A stretch of DNA of 64,000 bases from Patiria pectinifera (Eukaryota > Echinodermata > Asteroidea > Valvatida > Asterinidae), in contig CM057149.1 in NCBI GenBank assembly GCA_029964075.1, forward strand, positions 14,522,197-14,586,196, in the 5' to 3' direction. A model generated the notes under the pieces. It searched no databases. It saw nothing but the letters and a program-made list of their open reading frames with translations, and was not told the DNA's origin. This document shows positions 32,139 through 44,184 of the stretch, in pieces; position 1 is the stretch's first letter, and each line of letters starts with the position of its first letter. Position numbers and translations under genes: made by a program.

Positions 32139-32673
32139 TTAAAGGGAATATGCAACATTTGCAACCATCAAAAAACAAAACTACCAAATTATTATGAAAT
32201 ACCGTTATGGACTGTTAGTGAAGACAGTCTTAAGCATCCTGAAAAATCATGGCACCTGGTGTGCTAAAATTTTCAAGAAAAGTGGTATTTTTGTATCAAT
32301 TTCCAACGCTGGTCGGCCAACTAGCGTTGCAAAAAGTGGGTTTTTTCTCCTCAAATACTGCCCCAAATTTACCACATTTAGTTAGTCTGAATTTTGTTTG
32401 CAATCGAGTACACATCTATGAACAGGTACAAGCCTTCTAGACTAGTTCCTTGACCTTACAATTCCCCGCCGTCTATAAATTGCTCCACTTCAATTTAAGT
32501 TGGGTTAGGGAGCCAGACTACAAGAACATGATCTTTTTTCTTGTTTTTCCAGCATCTACGAATTCTCAATTTCAAACAAGTCAGTGTAACAACATTTGCT
32601 ATGAAATACTAATCCCCCAAATCCATCCAACTCTGAAAATTACAGCAAAAGAAAATGTTGTGTATCCCTTTAA
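32139..32673 (+). mobile_element. TTAA-bounded element (family B), copy 2, full length
   Basis: TTAAAGGGAATATGCAACAT at the left and atgttgtgtatcccTTTAA at the right: inverted ends with duplicated TTAA. It is uninterrupted, about 535 bp, and serves as the reference for the copies at 8834 and 17020. Confidence 0.9.
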
Positions 32674-33265
32674 GAATGCAGGTATGGATAAAAGATTGTG
32701 GTGGGTTTGTTGAATAGATTGGGCCGAATCCAAGTAAAGTTTTAAAGCCGGCCTCAGGTTGACCCACGATTTGCTTGCACCACGACAGAACCATCGGCAT
32801 CAAGCAGAAAAATAATGCTCCGGTCACAAAACTGAGAAATCCTGCCATGGTCGCGGAACACGTCGCAGAAGTTGAAATTTGTCTACTTTTGCAATTGTTG
32901 ATTTTTTGAGCGCCAAACTGATGCCGATCATTTTAATATGGACGCAGTTACACTCAGGTCGCACAAAATCGGCGACCGAGTTGTTCCCGACCGTCGTGGC
33001 TCAGACGCAGCTTGATCCTGAAAAGTCAGTCGCTGACTGATCAGTGTCGTCGCAAGGTCGACCCAAGGCCGGCTTAAGATCAATGGATACTATTTTAAGG
33101 TTAACACCGGTGTTGGTTTATGGGCTCCATACAGAAAGGCGAATGTGAAGCGAATTTGAAAACATTCACTGCGAAATTTGCCAGAGTGGAAATGTGTTCA
33201 ACTTTTGTGAAATCCCAGAGTGTTATCTTGCACCGACGTCACAAATTTGTGTTCAAGTTCGCTTT

Positions 33266-33915
33266 CCGGTGTCACGGTCTCACTTCTCCGGCGTGCTAGC
33301 TTCTCCACAGAGGGAAATTTCGCCTCAACACGCATGTGCAAATTGCGCAGTAGTGTACATTTTCGCCAACTTTATTTGTGTGCTGAGTTCTTTGGGGTTG
33401 TACTGGTGCACGTGAGATCTTAGGATATAGTCGAATCCAGAATTTTAGTGGCTCGCGTAACTCCCAATACATGTTACCATGGAGCTGTAAAGCCTGTAAC
33501 CAAAAATTTTGAAGGATACACATTTATTTCAAACCATGGTTACAAAAATATAGATAACCATGAACTAAACGAGCAAGGAACACAGACCATGCACAGACCA
33601 AGGAGTTCGTACTCAAGCTGGGAACGCAAATCAGAGTGCTTGCAAGACCATGGAATGACCCAGGGAATGACCATACTCCTCTCTATAAGCTCAATAGCTT
33701 GACCCACAGGAAGTGTTACATAACACATTCTTGGGTGTCCCTTACTGTGTTATTTATGGACTTGGTAGACTTAGAACACAGCCCGAGGAAAAGTAAGCAC
33801 AGCGGACACATGAGCATGTATCGTGCTCATATAACGTGCACTTTAACGTGCTCAATAATCCGCCGAATCCACCCGGAGAAGCTAGCACGCCGGAGAAGTG
33901 AGACCGTGACACCGG
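33266..33915. repeat. 41-bp perfect inverted repeat around a 568-bp segment
   Basis: 33266-33306 and 33875-33915 are exact reverse complements (ccggtgtcacggtctcactt ... gtgctagcttctcc). The enclosed 568 bp matches no other part of the window and has no convincing ORF. Confidence 0.92.
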
Positions 33916-35042
33916 TATGAACCGGCCTTTACTATGGTGTATTTTTCTCTTTCAGATAGATTATTTATTTTTTTGGCAAGGGTCCTCTAGATATACCAAG
34001 AAATATGTGATTATACTCAAATATCTTTGTTTCCTTTTTTGTGGAATCGTGGCATCTATTGAATGAATGTGTGTCAAACCCCTTTATTCATCTTCACTTT
34101 GTTTGAAATGTACAAATCAATTCTGTGGGATTTTCAATTTGTGCATTTGCACAAAGTTCAAGGTTTGGTGCCTGCCTGAGGCTATTTTTATTTTAAAGAA
34201 ACTCTTGACCAAGTCTGATAATGCTTATAGCACCATCACACTAGACTCTGCTTTCGAAAGCAGACATGATTAACTAACAATAATATTTGAATGTGAGGGC
34301 GTTTATATTTCCTATAATGTCTAATAAGAGAGGAGAAAGTTATCTTTTTTTTTTCTTAAAACTTTTCAAATGTGCAAGATTATATGCAGTTTGTGTATTA
34401 AAATATATAACCAGACATCCGACAAAGGTTGTGTGTTTTTCTACTTTTGTCTTGGAGCCAACTTTTGTTTGCACCGCCTACAATCATGTGACTGCTCCGG
34501 ATAGCTATGTATTTGCATAATACGTGACCAATGATTAGAAACGTCTCCGTGCGCATGATGCGTGTAATGTGCACACAATTACATGCATATTCATGACGGT
34601 CAGATGACCACAATGCTTTGCCTTTTCGTTATAGGCAGCAGACATAATTGCCAATGAAAAAAAAGTAAGACTGCTGCAAACTGCTTACTGACTGGATGGA
34701 CCTGAAATATAAAAATTAATGTGGCCTGACGTTGCGAACTTAGCAAGTTCTTCTTCAGAGGCTAAAACAGAAATGCATTATAATTGCCAATGATAAGTGC
34801 CCTTGTCATGCCAAAAATTGTCCGGTAGTGTCCGCTTAGCGTGCATCCTATTGCGTGCTTGCGGGTAGCTAGCTTTCAAGACGTCACAAATGAAATAGTT
34901 TTCATCTAATTTTCCTTTTATAATTTTGTTTCAACTGTAACTTTTCTATGTTTTATTTTTAAACCGATTGTAGAATTTGTATTGAATTGATATTTCTCAC
35001 ATATAAATTCACATTTTGGGGGAGTAAAAGAATTGTGTTTTC
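33916..35042. other. Intergenic sequence without recognised feature
   Basis: AT-rich. A motif-dense patch at 34490-34600 (tatttgcat, gattagaaac, cacaattacatgcatattcatga) has ATTTGCAT octamer-like and homeodomain-like strings but no gene. Confidence 0.4.
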
Positions 35043-35400
35043 GTGCCAGGTCACCGATGCGTGTAAGAATACAGTGTAGACTAGATCGTGTACATATACA
35101 TGTACCACCAAAAACATATATTTGCTTAAGAGTCCAGAGACGAGCAGCACGTTTCGTCTGCAAGGATTTTTCAAGAAAAAGCAGCGTGAAACACAATGTT
35201 GGCGTAGTACCTGGGTTGGACATCTTTTGAAGAGAGGAGGCCGAATTAAATCAACTATAACATTCTTGTAAATGCACTGCAAGGACCACTGTTTACATGC
35301 AATCTTTTCTGCCAAGAACTGCGAGAAAGTGGAACAAGCTACCTCACGATACCATAAATGCCCCAAACCACAATCAATTTAAATCCCTGATTTAGTTTCA
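35043..35400 (+). pseudogene. LINE reverse-transcriptase ORF, 3' end, broken
   Basis: 35117-35229 reads LRVQRRAARFVCKDFSRKSS, the classic 'RVQRRAAR' block near the C-terminus of CR1/L2/jockey-type LINE ORF2. After a stop and shift, 35282-35395 reads QSFLPRTARKWNKLP and INAPNHNQFKSLI then TAG, the 'FFPRTxxxWNxLP...F' closing block. The intervening hydrophobic stretch is lost. It is a dead 5'-truncated copy. Confidence 0.88.
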
Positions 35401-36284
35401 TTTGCCTCTCTCAAGGCCTCTTCGTCGGACTTTCTGGAGGAGTTCTCAAGAGGATAACCACCTAAGTACCAAGTATAAGCCCGCCCCCACCTTATAGTTG
35501 ATGGGGGCGAGCTGACGTCATCCGATGAAAACATCATTAGCATCGAGCAAAAGCTTCTACCGGGAACATACATTTTGGTAACGTTTTACACCTGCAGGCG
35601 AAGCGGTTTTTAATGAAGTGTTTTTTGTTTTTGTTTCTTAGCGCATCACATCCAAAAAACATTCGTGATTAAATCACATTTTGTATTCAGTAAATGTATT
35701 TATGCATGTCCCTCTTTCGACAATATTCAAAACAGTGCGTCATAAGCTCACAAAACAAGCACAATATGTAGTCAGTGCTCAAAATAGAGGATTCTAGATC
35801 CCGCAGCTATTTACGCAGTCCTTTGGTCAGAGGCTTCAGGGAACCACGCACCGATTGACGTCAAGCTTAGCACTGCATTCATACGTCTGCGCACCAAACA
35901 GGATATTTGGCGATTGTTCATGTCATTGTATAATTTGGCTTTTTTAATTGCTGCAAAGGTTTGCATACCTAAGCTGTCTTTAGTCAGTCAATTTAATTTA
36001 CTGGCAGTCCCTAAAGTTACTCTCCCGTTCTCTACATTTTTCGAAACTCATCCCGAAAAAAATCCTTTAAATTGCTATTTTCTAGCAATAATCATACTTA
36101 CTCACTTTTGAATGAGACATCGAAAAAAACGAAACATCACGCCTAACTTGAGTTATGCAATATTACAAACTTGTGCATTATTTTTCCACCTGACAATAAT
36201 GCATGCTTATTTTTGCATGCAGTAATACACTTTTGGCACAGGGTGCCCCTATAAGGCCACAAACAAAGGGATAATCATGAACAA

Positions 36285-36420
36285 CGTGTTTATTTATTTA
36301 TTTATTTATTCCATTTCTTTACCCAGGGTATGCCCAAACAGTTTAAAACTGGTTTCCATTGGGGCCCTGCATACAATAAAATATGTATAATTATACAATG
36401 CATTACAAATACAATAAAAT
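36285..36420 (-). mobile_element. Probable LINE 3' tail with (TTTA)n, antisense
   Basis: (ttta)n followed by ttacccagggtatgccc and ccattggggccctgca. Reversed, this reads ...gggcataccctgggtaaag...(taaa)n, the usual 3' end of CR1/L2-like LINEs. Similar ends occur at 62168-62235. Confidence 0.6.
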
Positions 36421-37845
36421 TCGATACAGTGAGATAAAACATTATTTGAATACTGCATAGGTGTTAAGCAAATATTATAAATACAATATATTTTTAAACT
36501 ATTATTACTACATGTACAGTATGAATACTTTACTATAAAGTTGATTCAGTGAACACGAAAAATAAGTTCAAAACGTATGAACTTAGTGATCCTTATTAGG
36601 GTTTTATCACTCACTAAGGACAGTAAATTCCAAACTGATTACTGTCGATAATCCTTCAGGATTCAACACTTTGTCCACTTCAGGTAGCAGACCAGTAAAT
36701 AAGCTTCCATTGACCCCAATGGTAAATGCTCCCACTTCAAAAATTCGGGAAAAATACTCACAACTCTCCAAGGTGTTCGAGACACACATCAAATTAAAGC
36801 TTATTTCATCATCTTTCATTTTCTTTTCAATTTTCGGGGGGTCAACTAATGACTGTTAGGAGAAATTTCAATCTGAAGATGATCACCCCTGAAAATAGTC
36901 CTGAAGCCCATCGCCATTTTGAAAAACGATGCCTACACTCCATTGCAAAGTAGAGCGCTTTTAGGGTCCAAATTACATCAAAATTACACAGAACTGCAAG
37001 CTCCAAGTCCTGTGCACGGTTTCCACCCATATTTTTTACAAACCCTCAAGTTCATGGCCCACAGCATGCTCAAATACCGAAGATTTTGAGGGCATGCAAA
37101 TCGTGATTTGGCCGGCGCAGGCAATTTCGGACCGATTTACTGGTCTGCACCCTTCAGTGCCCTGGTACACACTCTCGGAGGTGGCGCATAATCTTCCATG
37201 GCCTATCTTATCACTGCAGGCTGATCACGTAAATTGTCCGCCTCGTGCCAAATGCAGGCCTACAAATCCTGAAGGCTGGGAGGGGAAGTGAAATGCCGAA
37301 AACCTTGTTCTTTAAATACATATACCTCCCATCCACCCAAAAAAACACCACAACATTATTATCATGATTAAGCGAGATTACTGTTCATGTGAGTCCCCAA
37401 AAGTTCCTAACAGTGAGTATGTGGGCTAGGACACCGTCTTGTGCCCGCCCGCCAATGATGTTGGAAGATATACATGTACATGCATCCATTTCATAGGTGT
37501 TCGAAATGCAACTCGCGCTGCGGCCCAAGATCATATTGGAAATCGTATTTTGCTCCTGTTTTCTTGAATATCCATGTATACCTTAAATTAGCTGATTAAT
37601 TGCCTTTTTCCTGGTTGTGTTCACGATGTTTTACCCAAAACTGTCCGAAGAGGGGTTTTACAATTATTGTCATCATGTTCATAATACCGGAGGCTTAATA
37701 CCGGAGTCCTAGCGCACGTATCTACCAACAATTAGGTATACTCTTGAAAGGCGCTGGAAATTGTTTTTTATTAATAAAGAAAGGTAAATTAAGTTTATGA
37801 GAAATGTGAGACCCAAAATGTAGCACAACAGGCCTAAGGTTTACA
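36421..37845. other. Intergenic sequence without recognised gene
   Basis: A 70-codon minus frame at 36607-36819 has no family I recognise and no splice signals in its favour. 36835-37290 has the texture of an old repeat. Confidence 0.4.
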
Positions 37846-38092
37846 AGGTGCTGCGGCGTATATTGCATTCACTGCCAGAAACACCGGGGTAAACCCCTAA
37901 TCTGTAAGTGTTGGTTCTTTCATTTCACAACACATGGGACCTACGGCTTGACGTCCCATCCGAAGGACGAAGCAATAATGGTAAAGTGCCTTGCTCAAGA
38001 GCACAAGCACCGTGTTCCCACGGTCAGGATTCAACCCATGTACCACGGCACACGAGTCGAACACCATAGCCACTGGACCACAGCACCCATCA
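37846..38092 (-). mobile_element. tRNA-derived SINE, copy 2 (reverse of 7169-7435)
   Basis: Contains gcttgacgtcccatcc, ggtaaagtgccttgctcaag and ccatagccactggaccacag, the reverse of the SINE at 7169. The two copies together define head, body and the ctggcagtg tail. Confidence 0.88.
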
Positions 38093-38192
38093 TAATATCC
38101 CTTTGTTAGTGGGTCACATGTTTATGGGACACAAAAACAATTAGCCCTAACTCAATTTCTAAAAGACTTTCTCAGAGGCTTTCATACGGTTA

Positions 38193-38222
38193 ACGCCCCC
38201 CCCCCCAACAAAAGGGGGGGGG
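38193..38222. repeat. C-run facing G-run
   Basis: A run of about 11 C followed by aacaaaa and about 9 G, able to fold as a GC hairpin. Similar homopolymer features lie at 39728-39741 and 57330-57343. Confidence 0.8.
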
Positions 38223-38928
38223 ATGAAATAAAACGTACAAGTTGAATACAGCTGAAACGATGAAGTTGAGCTATAAAGGTTGGTTAATGAAAATTGATTA
38301 CTTTCAAAGCAACACAGCGACAGATACAGTCCTAGATGTAGGCTAATACGAACAGTACAATGCTGGGTTCTTGCACTATCTTGCAAACTTGATAGTTGGA
38401 AACGTAAGCCTGACGCAATGTTGAAGCTTGATAACAAAGTGCATTCGACATGATGAAATAATGAAAACATAGTTCTATTGAGTTGCTGGTTTCCGTCTTG
38501 TCAGTTGAACAATCATCGGTATCTCATACGAAAGTATATCCTGTTTCTAAGAAACATGCACCGGTCTGTTTCCAAAGTCATAGATCTTGAAATAATATTG
38601 ATAACACCGGTGGTATCTACAATGTATATTATCGGTGTTATTTTCTACACTACTGTGTTTGCAGTTAATAATAATGAATGTTTCCTTTCTGCGATTCGTC
38701 TATAAAACATGTAGTATCATCTGGCAACTTAAAGATGTATTTCCCGTACTATTTTCGAGTTTCATCCCGAAAAATAGATTTCTTTTTTAAATTGCTATAG
38801 GCCTATATAGGAATACAAAAGTTAGTCACTTTTGAAGAGGAGGTCGACAGAAAGAAATCGGCTCATGCTTAGTTCATGAATTGTTACTTTACAATTTCGA
38901 GTTGTTGGCTGCCAGACAATAATTAATT

Positions 38929-39198
38929 TGCCTGGGTTAATTTTACCCAAAAAGGGTGAAAACTGCAACTACCCAAACTTGCGTTGTTCTATAACCAATT
39001 ACTTGGGTTAGATTTTCTGCTAAATTCAACCAAAACATGTGGTCATTCAATACCAAATTTAATTTGGTCTTGTGTGACTACAACTTTTGGTTGAATTTAA
39101 CATAAATTCCAACCCAAACAATAATTATTGGTTATAGAACAACCCAAGTTTTGGTAGTTGCAGTTTTCACCCTTTCTTGGGTAAAATTAACCCAGGCA
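38929..39198. mobile_element. 270-bp palindromic MITE
   Basis: Left arm tgcctgggttaattttaccc ... ttgttctataaccaatta; right arm taattattggttatagaaca ... gggtaaaattaacccaggca. Arms of about 75 bp pair nearly perfectly; the middle also contains paired ttcaaccaaaa / ttttggttgaa. Confidence 0.88.
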
Positions 39199-39408
39199 TT
39201 TTTTCAGTTGGGGTTGGCTGGTTGCCGTCCAGTCACCCAACAGTCAGTTTCGATAGTGTGCGGGCCGGGAGCCAGTCTGCTTGCAAAGCGGACAATAAAA
39301 ATTGTTTGTGACCAAAACAGAACACTTTCTTTTCAGAGGTTTGCAGACGCCCAAAGCACCTTTTCCTTGATAACCACCCCAGAAAATATACCCCCCCCCT
39401 CCATTTAG

Positions 39409-40738
39409 AAAAATATTTTGCTCGTCACATTCGTAATATTTTCAAATCATTCTTTTATGCGCAAACCGTGTTTTGTTTTTGTTTGTTTTTGTTTTTTGTT
39501 AGAGGAATAGACAATTTCGAAACATTTATGTACTAAAACTGAACGTTTGGGAAAATCTCAATATGTGATACATGTTGTGTAGTTGTTGTTTTTGTTTTTA
39601 AATTGACTCGTCTTTGAAGCCGAAAAGTGGACAACCAACTGTCGTTTTCTGAAAACCGAAATGTTGACTTTAATTAATCGAGAGGGCCTTTTTCATTCTT
39701 AAAAAAAAATGTGATGATTATTTTTTTTTGGGGGGGGGGGGCAAACAATAATATACAGTTATGCATTGTGGCTTTTCCATCTTGTCTTCGCAAAACATTT
39801 TATTGATAACACAATTAGTGACAAGGTGACAATTTACGCCGCAATAGTAGTCGCTAGTCGCTTTGAAATCTGAGCTAGAAGCTCAATATAGCAAAGCAAA
39901 GCCGACCAAACAACGTACATCCACGAAACCACCCGACTAACCGGCCACCGCAAAGTGAAGTACGCAACCAACTAAAATAGATCACGCAAAACGGATGTTT
40001 TTCATCGAAAAGGGTTATTACCCTGTTAGTTTCTTTTCCGTTCTCGGCGTGGAATTTGTTGTTTGTGATCGAAATTATTGTGTGGGTTTAATATTTAATG
40101 ATGGACCAAAATACTCAAGCAAGTGCCGTATCGTCTCGTGGAGGTATCTCAAGCGCATTATAGTTTTAATGTATTAATGGTTTCAACCGTTGAACTTCAG
40201 CCGACCCGACCGCATAACTGCTATATGTACGTCAATGACGATAATCTCCACCGAAACAATAGGCAGCTGTTATGAAAAGACACGAACAAATCCCTGATAA
40301 GTCATCGATTTAAAAGCAATAACCCGCAACAAACTTTTAAATATAGTCCAGGATATTATTCATCAAACGAAATAAAAATTATTCTATGACGCACGAAAAT
40401 ATTTTGTGTACGCGTCATCAGAAGGACAACAGAGGGCGCGTTTTATGGGGCGGAAAGTTTGCGGTATTGAACCTTTCGATACGGTCGACGTCAGCGCACT
40501 GTTCATCAAAAAAGGTCCGTGATCAATGCATGTGGTCTCCTATGCATTGCCGGGGGTCCGGGTAAGGCCACCCGGAAAATTTTAAAATCTACGACTTTCT
40601 CCTGCATTCTAGGGCAATTAGAGAAGACATTTTAGGATTCCATTTATTTTTGGCCCTATTTATCTAGTATCATAATACTAGAAATAAATGTTGATGAAAC
40701 TGAACACTGCAACTGAAATTGTAGTCAGCGGCTGAATG
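39409..40738. other. Intergenic sequence without recognised gene
   Basis: Only homopolymer runs and a T/G run at 39721-39741. A conserved-looking CpG patch at 40390-40560 (gtacgcgtcatcag, gatacggtcgacgtcagc) includes two CGTCA-type strings. Confidence 0.35.
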
Positions 40739-42304
40739 CAGTGGTACGAAAGCCCTGTAGTGCCATCAAGTATATATTTTGTCCAAGTTCGTTTTTATGA
40801 GATATATTTTTCCCAAAGTTCGTTTTTATGAGATACATTTTGTCGAAGTTCGTTTTTATGAGATACGTTTTTCCCAAAGTTCGTTTTTACGAGATACATT
40901 TCTAGAAGTTCGTTTTTATGAGATACATTTTCTCGAAGTTCGTTTTTATGAGATACATTTTTTCGAAGTTCGTTTTTATGAGATATATTTTACGGAGTTA
41001 CAGAGTTTTATGAAGTTACGGAGCCCCTAAAGGGACATCCAAAATTATTGTTTTATCTCGTGCGCACGACATTATATCTCGTGCGCACGACATATATCTC
41101 GTGCGCACGACATATCTCGTGCGCACGAGATAATAATAAGTATTAACGGAGCTTGCTGCACGTGCAGCGGACGAGTTTGTGTGTAACGAAAGCAGCGTGT
41201 CAGGTACGGAGCCCTAAAGGAACATCCAAAATTATTTTTTTATCTCGTGCGCACGACATAATATCTCGTGCGCACGACATATTTCTCGTGCGCACGAGAT
41301 AATTATGTCGTGCGCACGAGATATATGCCGTGCGCACGAGATATATGCCGTGCGCACGAGATATTATGTCGTGCGCACGAGATATTATGTCGTGCGCACA
41401 AGATAAAAAAATAATTTTGGATGTTCCTTAGGGGCTCCGTACCTGACACGCTGCTTTAGTTACACACAAACTCGACCGCTGCACGTGCAGCAAGCTCCGT
41501 TAATACTTATAATTATCTCGTGCGCACGAGATATATGTCGTGCGCACGTGATAATTATCTCGTGCGCACGAGATATTATGTCGTGCGCACGAGTTAAGAA
41601 AATAATTTTGGATGTCCCTTAAGGGGCTCCGTAACTTCATAAAACTCCGTAACTCCGCAAAATATATCTCATAAAAACGAACTTCGAAAAAATGTATCTC
41701 ATAAAAACGAACTTCGAGAAAATGTATCTCATAAAAACGAACTTCGAGAAAATGTATCTCGTAAAAACGAACTTTGGGTAAAATGTATCTCATAAAAACG
41801 AACTTGGACAAAATATATACTTGATGGCACTACAGGGCTTTCGTACAGTGGCGTAGCACGGTCATTTTTATTGGGGGGTAATTTTTTTTTTTTTAAAGGG
41901 CACTTGCACATCCGTGCTGAAATGTAGACACGTTTTTTCCCCGGGACACTTGGCCTCCGTAAAATCAAATAGACGATTATGCACACTAACGGACAATATA
42001 TGGTACTTCCAACGGAGATACATGCGCGAAATTAACAAAAAAAGGCACCCGCAACGGCCGATGGCACCAAAAAGGCCATCACAAACATTGTACTTTTAAA
42101 AGGGGCACTTGTTCAGAAAAAAGGGCACTTGTTAAAAAAAGGCACTCTTTACAAAATATTGGGGCCGGGTGAGTAAGAGCTGGTGAAAAAGGTCATTTGA
42201 ATAGAAAAGGGCAGTCTTTACAAATTTCAAGAAAATTTGTGCAGTAGGCCTACAAAATGCAATTTCAAAAAAAGAAAATGTTTCCCCCGCTGGCTACGCC
42301 TATG
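40739..42304 (+). mobile_element. hAT-like element, interrupted by foldback element
   Basis: Without the foldback insertion the left end reads CAGTGGCGTAGCACGG and the right end CCCGCTGGCTACGCCTATG, inverted in the GGCGTAGC/GCTACGCC core. The interior has repeated aagggcacttgt strings. No clear target duplication of its own. Confidence 0.6.
40744..41846. mobile_element. Foldback element with tandem repeats and a palindromic 18-mer array
   Basis: 1103 bp. Outer ends gtacgaaagccctgtagtgc / gcactacagggctttcgtac are exact inverted repeats, flanked by AGTG on both sides (40740-40743, 41847-41850). Inward come seven (left) and five (right) 30-bp units of aagttcgtttttatgagata type, then cggagcc-ctaaaggrac blocks, then clusters of ATCTCGTGCGCACGAGAT and its one-sided variant ...CGACAT: four, eight and four copies. 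The variant side switches near the centre (about 41295), so the whole element is mirror-symmetric. Foldback-like non-autonomous transposon; the 30-bp period makes spurious decapeptide ORFs. Confidence 0.9.
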
Positions 42305-42719
42305 GAACGGGGCGCTGCAACCCCCTCCCTCCCCCTCTCTAGATAGGTTACTGACGCGTACGCATATGAAAAGAAGATATTATCTTCTTTTTTTCAGTGC
42401 AAAGCTGGATTGTTAGCGATATGTTGTCCAATTAGGAACTTCTTAGACTTAGTTTGTTTACCCCCATCGCAGAAAACTGGAAAGGAATCCCCTTCCCAAA
42501 TCTGCCCTGGCCTGCAGCACCGCAAAAAAAAAAATCATTGCGCACATGTTAAGTGCATAGTTTTTAGAATATCAAAGTTGACCTCGTCCACCCGCACCTC
42601 AGTGATAAACCAGTCACAAAACCCTGTGACTTCTTTGTTTATTTTCATCTATTGCGATTGCGATTCTATAAATAAATCCATCAATTAAAGTCTGTCCACA
42701 TTATATCACCATCGCAGGG

Positions 42720-43153
42720 CCTCACCGCTATGACGTCAATGTTGCCAGGCGATGTCTCGCTGGACATTGAACCAATCACGAACGCCCTTCTATCGACCCT
42801 CGGTTGATAGGAGAAGGTGTCACGTGATAGGCATGGGCGGATCGCACAGAACGTGTACAGACGCCATAGGTTTGTGTACAAACTTCAATGCATTGTGGAT
42901 TTGTGCGTAAGCTTCCACCGTACCGTACCGCCGTACCGTACCGCGCTCTTTTGCACGGCACTTCGCGTAGCCAAGCGAGGATCTGCTTGCAAAATTCTCG
43001 TCCAAGATTCCTGATTTTTGCATCCCTGGTCGTCCCATCTGAATGCCAGTGTTCCATGCACGCGGGAGGGGGGTTTACCGAGCTGTTGGAGGAGTTTTGA
43101 GGCACTTTACGAGGTGAAAGTCGAGGGGCTTTCCAAGGATTACATATTGGCAG
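42720..43153 (+). promoter_or_regulatory. Promoter-like region and possible non-coding first exon
   Basis: Within 130 bp: tgacgtca (42731, CRE), accaat (42772, CCAAT box), cacgtg (42822, E box) and gggcgg (42835, GC box). A GC-richer stretch with accgtaccgccgtaccgtacc follows, ending in a good donor caggtgagg (exon end 43153). Every ATG in the putative exon meets a stop, so it would be 5' UTR of a gene to the right. No downstream coding exon is visible in the window, so this stays a candidate. Confidence 0.4.
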
Positions 43154-43970
43154 GTGAGGTTATTTTTTACCGTGCATGGTCGGGCTACGTGCTTCGTGAT
43201 GCATCATGTTTTGTCATATGTTTGATGTGTAAACTACATTTTTACCATGTACGTACGTGTAGCCATTCCATTTGCATTACTTGCTGATTTCTAAAGTAAA
43301 ATACCAGCCACCGTGGTTAATTCAGCTCCTTCAGCTCAGTCACTGCTCACTGGAGATTTTCCGGACCAGCTTGAAACCGCTCGCCCTCCTCCGCTAGTCA
43401 TGGCTCATGCTAGTTAAGTTAGGCCTATGGCATCGTTTTTACTTGCACCGAGTTCTTAACTAGTTTACTGCACTCTTTGACTGCATTACGACCGAAATGC
43501 TTAAAACTCTTCGTTGATATTTGTTCCCGTGACTGAGCACTTTTGCACCCAAGTACGACAATACTCCACTATGGATGGATGTTTTCATTGAAAGAAGAAG
43601 AAGAAGAAATAAAATTTAAAAAAAGAAGTTACATTGCTGTTTGTTGTACCCGTCCCAAAGCCAAGTGATGCTATTTCAATACAATTTTTACAAATGTAAA
43701 TGTTTCTAATACATTTTGTACATAATTTATAGGACCCTATGTTTTTGATGTGGTTTGTCATGTTTGCATGGTTTTGTACTAAATTGTAGGCTTACTTCAA
43801 TTTCAAGTTTGGATTCCTTTAGATTCTGCAAAGAAAAGTCAAACTGAATTGAAGCAGGGATTGTTTTGTCCCTGAAAGTGAAATGTGTACGTTGAATGCA
43901 GAGTAAAGTGTGATCATTTTCCTTTGCATAAATTGGAGTGCAGATTACGACCGAAACACATAAAACTATG
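43154..43970. other. Sequence without recognised feature
   Basis: Would be the start of a long first intron if 42720-43153 is a real promoter and exon. (gaa)n at 43594-43610. No repeat family shared with the window. Confidence 0.4.
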
Positions 43971-44184
43971 AATGAGTCAAACAAACATTTCAATCGATTT
44001 CCTATAAAATGTTTCATCAAATGAATAAAACGTAGATCTATGGCAATCACTATTTCCAAAATTTTGATATTTGACTTTATTTAAAATAAAACACTAATAA
44101 AACATAAATAAATAACTAAATAAACTATGAATGAGCCAAACAAAAATTTCCACTGATTTCCTATAAAATGTTTCATCAAATGAA
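43971..44184 (+). repeat. Direct duplication, period about 150 bp
   Basis: atgagtcaaacaaacatttc followed by gatttcctataaaatgtttc and atcaaatgaa occurs at 43971-44027 and again, with a few changes, at 44125-44184. Confidence 0.8.

Noticed and set aside
36607..36819. 70-codon minus-strand ORF
   Set aside because: No recognisable family, no neighbouring exon, and composition like the surrounding non-coding DNA.
40779..41030. ORF of about 84 codons with a repeated decapeptide, and its mirror at 41500-41811
   Set aside because: The 30-bp tandem unit is a multiple of three, so open frames arise automatically, and both arms of the foldback element give the same one. No start context or family supports a protein.
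41050..41600. CRISPR array
   Set aside because: The repeated 18-mer is palindromic with 1-5 bp between units and no spacer diversity. The DNA is eukaryotic and the array is part of a foldback element.
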